Shown here one piece after another: positions 48,699-58,967 of a stretch of 64,000 nucleotides of DNA. This stretch comes from JAJRPT01 sp965661945 (lineage in GTDB: Bacteria > Bacteroidota > Ignavibacteria > Kapaibacteriales > UBA2268). Made by a program: the position numbers and the translations under genes. Numbering within the stretch: position 1 is the first letter of the stretch; each line of letters begins with the position of its first letter. The stretch lies in the NCBI GenBank assembly GCA_965661945.1, contig CBFIFP010000006.1, forward strand, positions 1 to 64,000. Direction: 5' to 3'. The notes under the pieces are model-generated. The model was given only the letters and a program-made list of their open reading frames with translations. It made no database searches and was not told the DNA's origin.

Positions 48699-49943
48699 TT
48701 AAAACTGCTCAATTATCTCAGGCGGATAATAGTTCAACATATCTTCAAATTTCTCGCGTCTTCTTATAAGAGTTGCTTTACCATCTTGAATTAATACTTC
48801 AGCCGGTCTTGTTCTATTATTATAAACTGAAGACATAGTAAAACCATAAGCGCCAGCATCTCTGAAAGTTAACAAATCTCCCTCTTCAACTTTTGGTAAC
48901 ATCTGATTTTTTGCAAAAATATCTGAGTTCTCACAAATCTGACCACATAAGTTTACTTTTTCTTTTTCCTCATTTTCTTTACCATAAACATAAGACCTGT
49001 GATAAGCACCATACATACTAGGTCTTACAAGAGTACCCATCCCAGCGTCAAGGCCTACAAACTTTTTATACCCTTCTTTAATCCCAGTAACTTTAGTAAT
49101 CAAATAGCCTGCGTTTGCTGCAAGATATCTACCTGGTTCCAAAATTAATTGTGGCTCACCAAAATCAAACTTTTCACACTTTTCTTTAAATACTTGAGCA
49201 ATTAACTCCGACATTAACTCAACGTTAAGTTCTTTTTCATCATCATAATAAGGCACACCTTGCCCTCCACCAATATCAAAATACTCCGGTACAATACCTA
49301 ATTCAGGAAAAATACTACCAGCAATTGACATAAGTTTATCTACGACTTCCGCAAAATAATATGGCTCTAAATTATTAGAACCAGTCATCATGTGGATTCC
49401 AAATCGCTTTATGCCCGAATCAAGAGCAAGTTTATAAGCATCTTTTGCCTTTTCGTAAGGAATACCAAACTTAGCATCACTTCCTGCCGTAGTTATTCCT
49501 TCAAATCCACCTCGACCAATACCAGGATTTATCCTAAAAGATATTCTATCAGGTATTTTAACTTTAATCAATCTTTTAAACGAGGTTAAATCATCTAAAT
49601 TTAACTTCACATCATGTTGAGTAACATAATTTAAATCTTCATAACTCTCATAATTTCCTGTATAAAGAGTATTATGATTGGAGAAATTAACCATCTTTGC
49701 TAAACGTAACTCGTTAGGTGAGGAACAATCAGCGCCAGCACCGAAATTCTTAAATAACTCAAGAACTTTTAAATTAGAATTAGCTTTAACCGAAAAATGA
49801 ATATCATTATTCGGATAATATTTATTCAAAGCAGATTTTAACTTGTTATAATTAGATTTAAATTGATCAGCATCATAAACATAAACTGGAGTTCCAAACT
49901 CATCGGCAATTTTTTTTATATCATAATTTGAAATATGATTCAT
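48699..49943 (-). CDS. lysA: Diaminopimelate decarboxylase
   Basis: A 414-residue PLP enzyme making L-lysine from meso-diaminopimelate. The PLP lysine is K53 in HFSVKANSN; other motifs are IGGGQGVPYY, EPGRYLAANAGYLIT, CGQICENSDIFAKN and DAGAYGFTMSSVYNNRTRPAEVL, all family-typical. It starts 10 bases after lysC, so the two lysine-pathway genes are co-transcribed. No DAP-pathway intermediates' genes are nearby. Confidence 0.95.
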   Translation of the reverse strand: MNHISNYDIKKIADEFGTPVYVYDADQFKSNYNKLKSALNKYYPNNDIHFSVKANSNLKVLELFKNFGAGADCSSPNELRLAKMVNFSNHNTLYTGNYESYEDLNYVTQHDVKLNLDDLTSFKRLIKVKIPDRISFRINPGIGRGGFEGITTAGSDAKFGIPYEKAKDAYKLALDSGIKRFGIHMMTGSNNLEPYYFAEVVDKLMSIAGSIFPELGIVPEYFDIGGGQGVPYYDDEKELNVELMSELIAQVFKEKCEKFDFGEPQLILEPGRYLAANAGYLITKVTGIKEGYKKFVGLDAGMGTLVRPSMYGAYHRSYVYGKENEEKEKVNLCGQICENSDIFAKNQMLPKVEEGDLLTFRDAGAYGFTMSSVYNNRTRPAEVLIQDGKATLIRRREKFEDMLNYYPPEIIEQF

Positions 49944-49953
49944 TTAATTCCTT

Positions 49954-51318
49954 TCATTCAAAAACATTAGGTTTTTTTACATTTTTAAAAAATTCATCGT
50001 GAAGTAAGTTCAAAGCTCTTTCCAAATCAACAGAGTTAACCACCACAGAAATATTAACTTCAGAAGCACCAATGCTAACCATTTGAATGTTAATATCTTT
50101 AAGAATTTTGAAATATCTTGAAGCCAAGCCAGCGGTTTCTTTAACTCCGTCTCCAATAGCCGAAATTATTGCTTGATTAGTAGTTATAGTTACATTTGAA
50201 AAACTTTGTAACTCGCTTAATAAATGTGGTAAATTTTTAGTATTATCAATAGTAAGAGAGACACTAACTTCAGAAGTAGCAATTAAATCAACTGAAGTTT
50301 GATAGTTTTTAAATATTTCAAACACTTTACTTAAAAAACCATAAGCACCCAACATTCTATTAGATTTAATATTAATAACAGTGATATTATCCCAATATGA
50401 AAGCGCTTTAAGCATTTTAGAAATATTTTCTTTTCCTTCAATTAAAGTACCTTTTATTTCTGGTTTAAAGGTATTTTTTACCAAAATAGGTATTTCTTTT
50501 TTAATCGCAGGTCCAATTGTTTTAGGGTGCAATACCTTTGCTCCAAAATAAGCTAACTCAGCAGCTTCATCATAACTAAGATGCAAAATTCTTCTTGCGT
50601 CTTCTGAAAACTTAGGGTCAATAGTCATAATACCATCAACATCCGTCCAAATTTCTAAAAGACTAGCGTTAAGAGCATTAGCTACTATAGCTGCTGTATA
50701 ATCAGACCCACCTCGTCCTATAGTAGTTGTTCTATTTTTACTATCTGACCCAATAAATCCACCCATTAACACAATATCATAATTCTTATGCAATTCTGTT
50801 ATTGTATTGTTTACATTTTGGTAAGTTATTGATAAATCTACTTCAGCATTTGAGAACTCATCACTGGTTTTAACCACTTGTCGAGAATCTAAAAACACAG
50901 TATTTAAGCCCCTTTTCTTGAAATATAAAGCTAGAAGGTTAGACGAGAGTAATTCACCAATAGCTAAAACGGCGTCTTTCTGACTTTCAGTGATATCTAA
51001 ATTAATAGAAACACTATCTCTTATAGTTTTTAGTAAAGATAAATGTTTAGCCAATACTTCTTCAGCTTCACTTCCCAATTCATGATCTTTAATAACTTTG
51101 AAGTGTTCGTCCTTAACAACTGAAATATCATTATCAGCAAAAATAACATCATTATGTAATAAGTTCTCGTTAAATGAAACTAATCTATTAGTTATCTTTC
51201 CCATAGCAGATACAACTACAACAGATTTATCATTTTTATAATTTTCTATAATGTTGGCAACTTTCTCAAATTGTATTGAGCCATTAACAGAACTGCCACC
51301 AAATTTTCTAACTACCAT
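49954..51318 (-). CDS. lysC: Aspartate kinase
   Basis: A 454-residue enzyme phosphorylating L-aspartate, the first step of the lysine, threonine and methionine routes. The N-terminal kinase domain opens with VVRKFGGSSV and has GRGGSDYTAAIVANAL and EIWTDVDGIMTIDP; two ACT domains fill the last ~150 residues (TSEVSVSLTIDNT, IGASEVNISVVV). The ACT pair suggests feedback control by lysine or threonine. It is directly followed by lysA, which supports lysine as effector. Confidence 0.95.
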   Translation of the reverse strand: MVVRKFGGSSVNGSIQFEKVANIIENYKNDKSVVVVSAMGKITNRLVSFNENLLHNDVIFADNDISVVKDEHFKVIKDHELGSEAEEVLAKHLSLLKTIRDSVSINLDITESQKDAVLAIGELLSSNLLALYFKKRGLNTVFLDSRQVVKTSDEFSNAEVDLSITYQNVNNTITELHKNYDIVLMGGFIGSDSKNRTTTIGRGGSDYTAAIVANALNASLLEIWTDVDGIMTIDPKFSEDARRILHLSYDEAAELAYFGAKVLHPKTIGPAIKKEIPILVKNTFKPEIKGTLIEGKENISKMLKALSYWDNITVINIKSNRMLGAYGFLSKVFEIFKNYQTSVDLIATSEVSVSLTIDNTKNLPHLLSELQSFSNVTITTNQAIISAIGDGVKETAGLASRYFKILKDINIQMVSIGASEVNISVVVNSVDLERALNLLHDEFFKNVKKPNVFE

Positions 51319-51343
51319 TTCTATTTTTGTAATTTAAAAAAAA

Positions 51344-51351
51344 CAAAATTA
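51344..51351 (-). promoter_or_regulatory. TAnnTTTG box of lysC-lysA
   Basis: TAATTTTG on the minus strand, 26 bases before the lysC ATG; no spaced TTTG box. Confidence 0.3.
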
Positions 51352-51444
51352 ACATTAAAGACAGATAAAAGAGAAAAATATTATAAAAAAATTAAAAATT
51401 AAAGCATTTTTATATATTTATTTAAAAAATCATTAAATAAATGG

Positions 51445-51452
51445 TAATTTTG
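51445..51452 (+). promoter_or_regulatory. TAnnTTTG box of the SpoIIE-type phosphatase
   Basis: TAATTTTG ends 31 bases before the ATG at 51484; no spaced TTTG box. Confidence 0.3.
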
Positions 51453-51483
51453 CAATCAAAAAAAAGAAAAAATATAATATATT

Positions 51484-52749
51484 ATGAAAGAAAAATATTC
51501 AAATCAAAGACAATTATACAGACTGTTAGAAAAAATTACAAATAGAAACTATAAATCACAAATTGATTTAATAAATTCAGTTATTAATGAAGTTACAGAT
51601 AATGAAGATTATGATATTCTTGGTGGAAGATTATGGAAATTTGACGTAAAAAAATATTCATATACCTTGCTATATCAATATGGGAATGTAAAAAAAATAC
51701 CCGATAATTTCTCAATATCAATATTAGAAGAAGAATTTAACACAGTAATGAAAAAACTCTCTCGAAAAAGAACTGTAATGCAAGATGAAACACACCAAGT
51801 ACTTATAGAATCTGGTATCAGCCATTATTCTATGACAGGAGTAGGGGACATAATTCGAACAATGCACGGTTCCTTTTACGAATATGCTCTTGGATTCAAT
51901 GCCGAAAACTTTACGGATAATTTTTATGAATCAATTTCAATAATAAGTTCAGTTTGCACAGTTTCTCTCAGAAATCTTAAGGCAGAAAGTGAAAAAATAA
52001 AAATTAACAAAGATTATGAACAGGCAAAATTAATACAGCAAAATCTACTTCCAGAACACTTCACAGAATTTCTAGATTATGAAGTATTTGGAGTATGCGT
52101 ACCCGACTCCGATGTTGGGGGAGATTATTTTGATTATATAAGAAATACAGATTCGCTCGACGACGAAGAAACCCTTTCAATAGTTATAAGTGATGCAGCA
52201 AGCAAGGGCTTACCAGCAGCGATACAATCACTTTTTGTCTCAGGTGCATTAAGAATGGGAATGAAGCTAGGTAGTAAAATATCCCATATTCTTGGATTGC
52301 TTAACACACTCATTTTCAAAACATTTCCCTATGAAAGATTTGTTACTTTATTTATATGTGAGTTAACTCGCTCCGATAACAGACTAATTCTATATTCAAA
52401 CGCAGGACACTGCACTCCTATAAAATATTCACCAAAAAAAGATAAATTTACAGATTTAAAACCAACAGGCGGACTACTTGGAATTGTAGAGCATCAGAAA
52501 TTTGGATTAGAAAATATACGTATGGACAAAGGTGATATAATGCTATTATACACTGACGGAATCAACGAAGCACAAAATGAAAATAGCGAACTATATGGAG
52601 AGGAAAGACTTAAAGATTTAATTAAAAAATATCATAAACTACCAGTGAGGGAAATAGCATATAACATTTTAAATGAAATCAACACCTACTCATTAAACTC
52701 TAAATACACTGATGATATGACAATAGTAGTAATTAAAAGGAACTTGTAA
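51484..52749 (+). CDS. SpoIIE/RsbU-type PP2C serine phosphatase
   Basis: A 421-residue soluble phosphatase. Residues about 1-180 look like a GAF-type sensor region, followed by a helix and the SpoIIE domain from about 190: QAKLIQQNLLPEHF, the metal-binding Asp in VGGDYFDYI, VISDAASKGLPAA, YSNAGHCTPI, LLYTDGINEAQ and a closing YTDDMTIVVIKR. Such proteins dephosphorylate anti-sigma-antagonist proteins in partner-switching pathways. No anti-sigma kinase or antagonist lies in the window, so the target is unknown. It is monocistronic and converges on the TolC gene. Confidence 0.9.
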   Translation: MKEKYSNQRQLYRLLEKITNRNYKSQIDLINSVINEVTDNEDYDILGGRLWKFDVKKYSYTLLYQYGNVKKIPDNFSISILEEEFNTVMKKLSRKRTVMQDETHQVLIESGISHYSMTGVGDIIRTMHGSFYEYALGFNAENFTDNFYESISIISSVCTVSLRNLKAESEKIKINKDYEQAKLIQQNLLPEHFTEFLDYEVFGVCVPDSDVGGDYFDYIRNTDSLDDEETLSIVISDAASKGLPAAIQSLFVSGALRMGMKLGSKISHILGLLNTLIFKTFPYERFVTLFICELTRSDNRLILYSNAGHCTPIKYSPKKDKFTDLKPTGGLLGIVEHQKFGLENIRMDKGDIMLLYTDGINEAQNENSELYGEERLKDLIKKYHKLPVREIAYNILNEINTYSLNSKYTDDMTIVVIKRNL

Positions 52750-52814
52750 AACAGGTTTAAATAAAAATAAAACGCAAACCTAAAAATAAAATATAACTTT
52801 AAAACAAATATAGA

Positions 52815-54200
52815 TTAATTAAAATATTGTACTAATATACCTTGTGCCATCAAAAATTTATAATATGCTATAATAGTTTGTCTTTTAATTTCAACTTGTT
52901 TCAACTTATAATCTATCAATTTTAATTCCCGAGAGTTAACCAAAAATATAGAACTCTCACCATTAAAAAACTTAGTTTTTTCGGCTTCAAGTAAAGTCTG
53001 ATAATTGTCCACAATCAGGTTAACAATACCAATCTGCTCGCTTAGGTTTTCGAATTCAATAAAATTCGATTTCAACTTATTCTCAATTTCAAATATTTTT
53101 TGTCGTATTTTAAGGTCAGTCTGCTCAAGTTTTATATTACTAAGTTCAACTTCACCTCTACCCTCTCTCAAAAAAACAGGCATTTCAAACTTCACACCCC
53201 AATTATAGTTATTAGGGTTAAAATTCGGAAGATTTTGCTCACCCAAGTTTTCAGTTAGAAAATTATATTTTAAATTCAATTTAGGTTTTAATTTCTCTAA
53301 TTTTAATCTTCTTTGGATTTCATTTTCTTTGTAATCAGCATTTAAGATTTGAATCTCTGGAATAGAATTAATCACAATATTATTAGTATCAAGTTGTTCA
53401 TTAATTTGCAACGGAGAAATAGTATAGTCAACAGCGGTTACACCAGATAATCTATTAGGACTATCAATATTATCCCAAATAAAATTAGATAATTCAAGCA
53501 ATGCTTTTTGTTCATAAAGTTCATATTTTTTAATCTGCAACTCTCTATCATTCAACTGAATATAAGTTTCCAAAGTATCAATTGCAGGAATATCACCAAG
53601 CAAAAAAGCATCTTTAACATTTTCATATCTCTCAAGAGTTAAATTATAAGCATATCTACTAATAAGCATATTATTATAAGCCACAACCCAATTCCAATAA
53701 TTTTGGAGTGCCTCAAAATAAAGATTATTTATACCTAAAACTTGTTCAGCAGTTAAAAGATTAAACCTGTTTTCTGCAAGGTTAACATTTGCTCTTCTGC
53801 TATCATAAAAAAGACCTTGCAATATCGGAATATCAATTCCAGCAGAGATTAATCCATTATTAGGTAAAAACTGATTTGGATTCAGAAAATCACCATTATT
53901 CAAATCAAAATTTGCATTAAAGTCAAATCCGTACCAAACCGGAATATTAACACCACTATTAAAAACACCATAATATTGTTTCTCATCAAAAAACTTATTA
54001 TTGTAACTAGCAAAAATATTAGGGTCAAACGCCCCTTTATTTCTCATGATATTTGCGTCCGCCTGATTAATCAAAAGATTAAATCTTTGCGCATCAGGAT
54101 GATAATTATTCAAATAATCAATAAAATTATCCTCAAGAAGTAATCTTTCTTGAGAATAAGATAAATTAAGAAAAAACAATATGATAAAGATAATTTTCAT
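52815..54200 (-). CDS. TolC-family outer membrane efflux protein
   Basis: A 461-residue outer-membrane channel. The signal peptide (about 1-15) is followed by two repeated helical blocks with periodic Asn/Ala/Leu and NLAENRFNLLTAEQ-like motifs, as in TolC. It forms the outer exit duct of a tripartite exporter. The ATG lies immediately after the stop of the HlyD gene, and the operon order is ABC-HlyD-TolC. No T9SS tail. The substrate is unknown. Confidence 0.87.
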   Translation of the reverse strand: MKIIFIILFFLNLSYSQERLLLEDNFIDYLNNYHPDAQRFNLLINQADANIMRNKGAFDPNIFASYNNKFFDEKQYYGVFNSGVNIPVWYGFDFNANFDLNNGDFLNPNQFLPNNGLISAGIDIPILQGLFYDSRRANVNLAENRFNLLTAEQVLGINNLYFEALQNYWNWVVAYNNMLISRYAYNLTLERYENVKDAFLLGDIPAIDTLETYIQLNDRELQIKKYELYEQKALLELSNFIWDNIDSPNRLSGVTAVDYTISPLQINEQLDTNNIVINSIPEIQILNADYKENEIQRRLKLEKLKPKLNLKYNFLTENLGEQNLPNFNPNNYNWGVKFEMPVFLREGRGEVELSNIKLEQTDLKIRQKIFEIENKLKSNFIEFENLSEQIGIVNLIVDNYQTLLEAEKTKFFNGESSIFLVNSRELKLIDYKLKQVEIKRQTIIAYYKFLMAQGILVQYFN

Positions 54201-55562
54201 TTATTTTATTTTATCTTTTTTCTTCATTTTAAATAGTTCTTCCGCAGTTTTATAAAAATCAGGCGGGAAGCCATTTATCTGACGCCACATTTCGTACCAA
54301 ACAGGAACATCTTTTAAAAGCAACATTCCAACAGCTCCACTACCTACTCTTAATTGTTCGGGCCAGTCGTATTCATCAGGATCTGGTTTTATCAACACTC
54401 TATATTTACCATTTGGGCTAATGAAATTATCATAAGCATAAACCTCTCCACCAAAAGTACCAACAGAAGAGTTAGGCCAGCCTGAAAATACAATTGAAGG
54501 CCAACCATCAAAAATCAACCTAACATGTTGCCCTTTTTTAATTAAGGGTAAATCTAAAGGTGCAACATAAAGTTCAATAAGCAAACTATAATCCATAGGC
54601 ATAATACTAACAATTTGCTCACCCTCTTTAATAATATCACCAAGTCCTGCTTGAAGAGCTTGAGTAATATAACCATTTTGAGGAGCTGTTATATAATAAT
54701 ATCCCGCTCTTATTGTATAATTAGATAATTGATTTTTTAATTTATTAACTTCAACTTCAGTATCAAACTTAGCGGACATCGCAGAAAACTTATCAGATTG
54801 AACCTTTGCGAGTTTATCCGCAAAATCATTTTTGATAGAATTATATTCTATTTCGGAGTTAATCAACTCGTTCTTTGAAGTCAATAATTTATTCTCAGCA
54901 CTTATTACTTTTGCTTGAGCTAACTGTAAATTTATTTTCCTTGTTTCAAAATCAGTTTGGGATTTCAAACCCTTTTCAAATAATTGCTCCATACGTTCAA
55001 AACGCTCTTCAGCAATTCCAAAATTAATTTCAGCAGCATGATAATCTATACTATCTGAATTAACCTTAAGTTTATTTTGTTTAATCTTATTAACTGCTTG
55101 CTCTAATTTTAACTTAAGATTTCTAGAAAGCGCATCGTATTGAGATTCCAACTGCTTTACCTTCTCATCATAAGATAATATAGAAAATTCTTTTGAGTTA
55201 ATTTGCATTTGAACATTATTTAAAAGTTCGGGGTTAAGATACTGGTCTTTTACCTCTGATATAAAAATAATAGTATCACCTTTTTCTACATAATCTCCTT
55301 CAGTAACATACCATTGTTCTATTTTCCCACCTATAACAGAATTTATAGTTTGAGGTCTTTTGTTTGGTTCAAAAGTAGTTAAAGTTCCATTTGCCCTGAT
55401 ATTTTGTGTCCAAGGAAGAAACATTAATATAATAATAACTAAGAAGATAACAGAAACGATAATACTAAATATCTTATTCAAATTTGGCAAATTAACCAAT
55501 TCAAATGAGCTATATTTAGATTTATCTATGTCAACTCTTTTATCTGGAAAGAAATTTAGCAT
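54201..55562 (-). CDS. HlyD-family membrane-fusion adaptor protein
   Basis: A 453-residue periplasmic adaptor. One N-terminal membrane helix (about 33-52) is followed by a lipoyl-like half (LTTFEPNKRPQTINSVIGGKIEQWYVTEGDYVEKG), a long coiled-coil hairpin (about 115-285), the second lipoyl half (YYITAPQNGYITQALQAGLGDIIKEGEQIVSI) and a beta-barrel domain. It connects the inner-membrane ABC protein to TolC. Its start lies 10 bases after the ABC gene stop, so all three genes form an operon. Confidence 0.9.
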   Translation of the reverse strand: MLNFFPDKRVDIDKSKYSSFELVNLPNLNKIFSIIVSVIFLVIIILMFLPWTQNIRANGTLTTFEPNKRPQTINSVIGGKIEQWYVTEGDYVEKGDTIIFISEVKDQYLNPELLNNVQMQINSKEFSILSYDEKVKQLESQYDALSRNLKLKLEQAVNKIKQNKLKVNSDSIDYHAAEINFGIAEERFERMEQLFEKGLKSQTDFETRKINLQLAQAKVISAENKLLTSKNELINSEIEYNSIKNDFADKLAKVQSDKFSAMSAKFDTEVEVNKLKNQLSNYTIRAGYYYITAPQNGYITQALQAGLGDIIKEGEQIVSIMPMDYSLLIELYVAPLDLPLIKKGQHVRLIFDGWPSIVFSGWPNSSVGTFGGEVYAYDNFISPNGKYRVLIKPDPDEYDWPEQLRVGSGAVGMLLLKDVPVWYEMWRQINGFPPDFYKTAEELFKMKKKDKIK

Positions 55563-55572
55563 TTTCTTTAAA

Positions 55573-57276
55573 TTACCTTAAAATGTATGAAATACCTTCT
55601 TGACTTTTTATCTCTTCATAAGGGCTATCAAATGTTATTTCACCCCTATCAAAAACAATAACTCTACGGAACTTTTCGGCTACCTTTTTGTCATGAGTAG
55701 AAATTATACAAGTAAATTCTTGCTTTTCAATAAAATCTAAAATCCTAAATTTATCATCATCATCCAATAAATCAATAGTTTCTTCAATCAAAACTAAAGC
55801 TGGTTTGCATACAATACATCGAGCTATTTTAATCTTAACTATCTCTTGTTTGGACAGTCCATAACCCCCACCGATAAGCTCAGTTTTATAACCCTCTGGC
55901 AAACTTGACACAAACTCATTCAACCCAACAATATCAATCGCCTCCTGAACTGCATCAATACCAATATTTTTTCCAAAGATTATATTTTCCATTAAAGTAG
56001 CATTAAAAATATCTTCTTTTACTAAATTATCACCAATATGTTTTCTTAAATGGAATAAATTAATATTATTTACAGAAACGCCATTATAATGAACCGAACC
56101 CTCAAAATCTGTTTGAAGAGCTGTTATTACTTGAAGAAATGCTGTTTTACCAGATAGAGGAAAGCCAGTAATTGTAATCTTTTCACCTTTATCTACAAAG
56201 GCATTTACCTCATGTAAAATCTTCTTTTGTTTTAATTCATTATAAAAAGTAAGATCTTGTATTTTTACTGAAAGTGATTTTAAATTCTCATCAAGTTCTA
56301 TACCCTTTTCTTCTTCCAAATCAATTTTAACTACCTCAGACATCTTTTCTATACCTGTCAATACATCATATATTGTTTCAATCCCCATTATAATCTTTTC
56401 AGTAGAATTTATAATCAATAAAATTATAATCTCTGCAGCAACAAACTGGCCAATATTCATTTGTTGTTGAAATACCAAAAAACCACCAATCAGCAACAAA
56501 CCAGCAGCGATTATTAATTTGAATAAAATTAAATTAAAGTATTGAAATACTAATATTTTAAAGTGTTCCTTTCTGGAATTTACATACTCCTTAACTATTC
56601 CATTTGTTTTTTGTTCGGGATAATCACTCTTTCCTACTAGTTTAAATGTTTGGATTGTACGAGCAACTTCCTCTAACCAATACGCCATTTTATATTTAAA
56701 TTTAGATTCGCTAATGCTGGTTTTCATACCAATCGGAAAACTATATCTAAAAATAACAAATAAAATCAACATCAATACCAAACCAAAAAAGATAAAAAAC
56801 GGATGATATACTGATAATAAAATTATACCAAAAAGAATTTGAAAAAGAGAAGTTGAAAAATCTATGAGCATTTTCGGAATGCCCTTCTGAACTGTTAATA
56901 CATCGAAAAAACGATTTATTAATTCTGGTGGGTACCTTTCTTTTAAAACTTTAAAATCCATTTTTGGAATTCTAAAAGCAAACTCAAAAGCTGTTCTAAC
57001 AAATAATTTCTGTTGGATATTCTCCGCAAGGTACAATTGCATCACCTGCATTACACTTGAAATCATAATGCCAACAACAACAATTGCCACTAAAATTATC
57101 CAAGCATTTGATATTTGATTTCCGCCTATTAAGTTTATTATCGCTTGTACTCCAAGAGGTAAAGATAAACTTACAAGCCCGCCCAAGAAACCGTATAGAT
57201 AAATATAACCTATTTCTTTTCTATCACTATATAGTAGACGTATTAATTTATTAAATGGATTTACTATTGTTTTCAT
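55573..57276 (-). CDS. ABC exporter with fused permease and degenerate ATPase
   Basis: A 567-residue half-transporter: membrane domain with about six helices (about 20-310) and nucleotide-binding domain (about 335-567). Walker A is intact (GFPLSGKT, 371-378), and the H-loop His is H528. Other elements depart from consensus: the Q-loop Gln is K420 (NLVKED), the signature LSGGQ is LSKQE (474-478), and Walker B hhhhDE is LVLIEE, with I498 instead of Asp but E499 kept. No C39 peptidase domain is present. Located with HlyD and TolC genes, it may be a type I exporter that has low ATPase activity or works with a second half. It has no other ABC gene nearby. Confidence 0.88.
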   Translation of the reverse strand: MKTIVNPFNKLIRLLYSDRKEIGYIYLYGFLGGLVSLSLPLGVQAIINLIGGNQISNAWIILVAIVVVGIMISSVMQVMQLYLAENIQQKLFVRTAFEFAFRIPKMDFKVLKERYPPELINRFFDVLTVQKGIPKMLIDFSTSLFQILFGIILLSVYHPFFIFFGLVLMLILFVIFRYSFPIGMKTSISESKFKYKMAYWLEEVARTIQTFKLVGKSDYPEQKTNGIVKEYVNSRKEHFKILVFQYFNLILFKLIIAAGLLLIGGFLVFQQQMNIGQFVAAEIIILLIINSTEKIIMGIETIYDVLTGIEKMSEVVKIDLEEEKGIELDENLKSLSVKIQDLTFYNELKQKKILHEVNAFVDKGEKITITGFPLSGKTAFLQVITALQTDFEGSVHYNGVSVNNINLFHLRKHIGDNLVKEDIFNATLMENIIFGKNIGIDAVQEAIDIVGLNEFVSSLPEGYKTELIGGGYGLSKQEIVKIKIARCIVCKPALVLIEETIDLLDDDDKFRILDFIEKQEFTCIISTHDKKVAEKFRRVIVFDRGEITFDSPYEEIKSQEGISYILR

Positions 57277-57395
57277 AATTTTTTTATTAAACCTTATTGA
57301 CTACTAAAACTAAGTTTTAATATATTTTCTAATGAAATTCTAATATGAATTTATAAATAAAGACTATTATTTAAAAAATTTGGTGGGGTAAAAAT

Positions 57396-57486
<91 letters not shown>

Positions 57487-57581
57487 ATTTTTCTTCTTTT
57501 TGAAAAAGAACGAACACAAAATTAAAAAATTATTTCCAATCTAAAAATTTTTATTTTCATTATTTAATTTATTCTTTTTCT

Positions 57582-57589
57582 TATTTTTG
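57582..57589 (+). promoter_or_regulatory. TAnnTTTG box of folC
   Basis: TATTTTTG lies 30 bases before the folC ATG at 57620; no spaced TTTG box. Confidence 0.3.
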
Positions 57590-57619
57590 ATTTTTCTATA
57601 TTAAAATTATTAAAAATTT

Positions 57620-58918
57620 ATGAAAAATGATTCAAATTTTATAATCAAAGACTTATTCAACCGGCAAAGAGCCGGTATAAAACCTGGATTAGAAAGAACT
57701 CTAACTCTATTAAATAAATTAAATAACCCTCATGAAAAATTAAAGTCAATTCATATTGCAGGAACAAACGGTAAAGGAACAATATCATCTCTTTTAGCGT
57801 CTTACTATAAAGAACTCAATCTTAAAGTCGGACTATATACCTCGCCTCATTTAGTAAAATTTAACGAAAGAATCAGAATAGGAAATACTCAAATAAGCAA
57901 TCAATATCTTATAAATAAATATAATCAACTCATAGATATTATAAACCAAATTGATGCTACTTTCTTTGAAATCACTACAGTGATAGCATTTTCTTACTTT
58001 GCCGAAAACAACTGTGATATCTGCATAATCGAAACAGGTATGGGGGGAAGATACGATTCCACTAATGTATTAAATCCAATTTTGTCTATAATTACAAGTA
58101 TCTCTTTCGACCACAAAGAATTTCTTGGCAACACTTTAGAGCTAATTGCTGCTGAAAAAGCTGGTATTATCAAACAAAACACGCCTGTTTTTTTAGTTAA
58201 TATTAATGATGATATTTTAAATGTATTTCAAAATGAAGCAAAAAGTAAAAATGCGAAATTAATTAACCTGAAAAACTCAGAAAGCAAATTCTCTGAGAAA
58301 ATTGTCAAACTTATTTCCGAAGAAAATTTTAAGGCAAAATATCAATTAAACAATATTGAATTTCAGACAGATTTACTTGGCAAACACAACACTCTCAACA
58401 TCAATTCAATTGCTAATATTCTTAAATATATATCTTCTGAAATGAATTCTAAAATTTCTAATGAATTTGATGAACAAAAATTTATCTCATCTATTATAAA
58501 CCTAAACAAAAATACAGGATATTTTGGTAGAATGTCAATAATCAAAACAAACCCTTATATAATTCTTGACACAAGCCATAATGAAGAAGCACTTTCATAT
58601 CTTATCAAAATAATTAAGCAACACTCAAATCAAAAATTTAACATAATCTACACAGGAATGAAGGATAAAGAAAATATCCAAAACCTTCAAATAGTTAAAG
58701 AAATAACAGATAAACTTATTTTAACAAAATCCTCCAACCCAAGAAATCAGGAATTAGATATTTTAGAAAGTAATGCAAAATACTTAAATTATAAAGAAAT
58801 AGAAACTTATCAAAAATTAGAAGAATGTTTAGATATAGAATTAAACACTAGCAATAATATACTTATCGTAGGTTCATTCTTTCTTATTAGTGATGTAATG
58901 AAAATATTAAAAATATAA
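57620..58918 (+). CDS. folC: Folylpolyglutamate synthase/dihydrofolate synthase
   Basis: A 432-residue Mur-ligase-family enzyme that adds glutamate to dihydropteroate and folates. The P-loop HIAGTNGKGT lies at 45-54; LYTSPHLVKFNERI, FFEITTVIAFSYF, ETGMGGRYDSTNV and the C-terminal ILDTSHNEEAL, GMKDKENI are family-typical. Start and length are normal. It has a nearby TAnnTTTG box, and lies divergent from tRNA-Ser. It converges with the lipoprotein gene at 58968. Confidence 0.94.
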   Translation: MKNDSNFIIKDLFNRQRAGIKPGLERTLTLLNKLNNPHEKLKSIHIAGTNGKGTISSLLASYYKELNLKVGLYTSPHLVKFNERIRIGNTQISNQYLINKYNQLIDIINQIDATFFEITTVIAFSYFAENNCDICIIETGMGGRYDSTNVLNPILSIITSISFDHKEFLGNTLELIAAEKAGIIKQNTPVFLVNINDDILNVFQNEAKSKNAKLINLKNSESKFSEKIVKLISEENFKAKYQLNNIEFQTDLLGKHNTLNINSIANILKYISSEMNSKISNEFDEQKFISSIINLNKNTGYFGRMSIIKTNPYIILDTSHNEEALSYLIKIIKQHSNQKFNIIYTGMKDKENIQNLQIVKEITDKLILTKSSNPRNQELDILESNAKYLNYKEIETYQKLEECLDIELNTSNNILIVGSFFLISDVMKILKI

Positions 58919-58967
58919 TTGAATATACTAAGAGTAAATTTACTAAATTATAAATTGAGGTTAAAAA

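Noticed and set aside
52754..52782. AGGTTT/AAACCT inverted repeat between the phosphatase and TolC genes as a terminator
   Set aside because: A 6-bp stem with a 17-base loop and no T tract is too weak.
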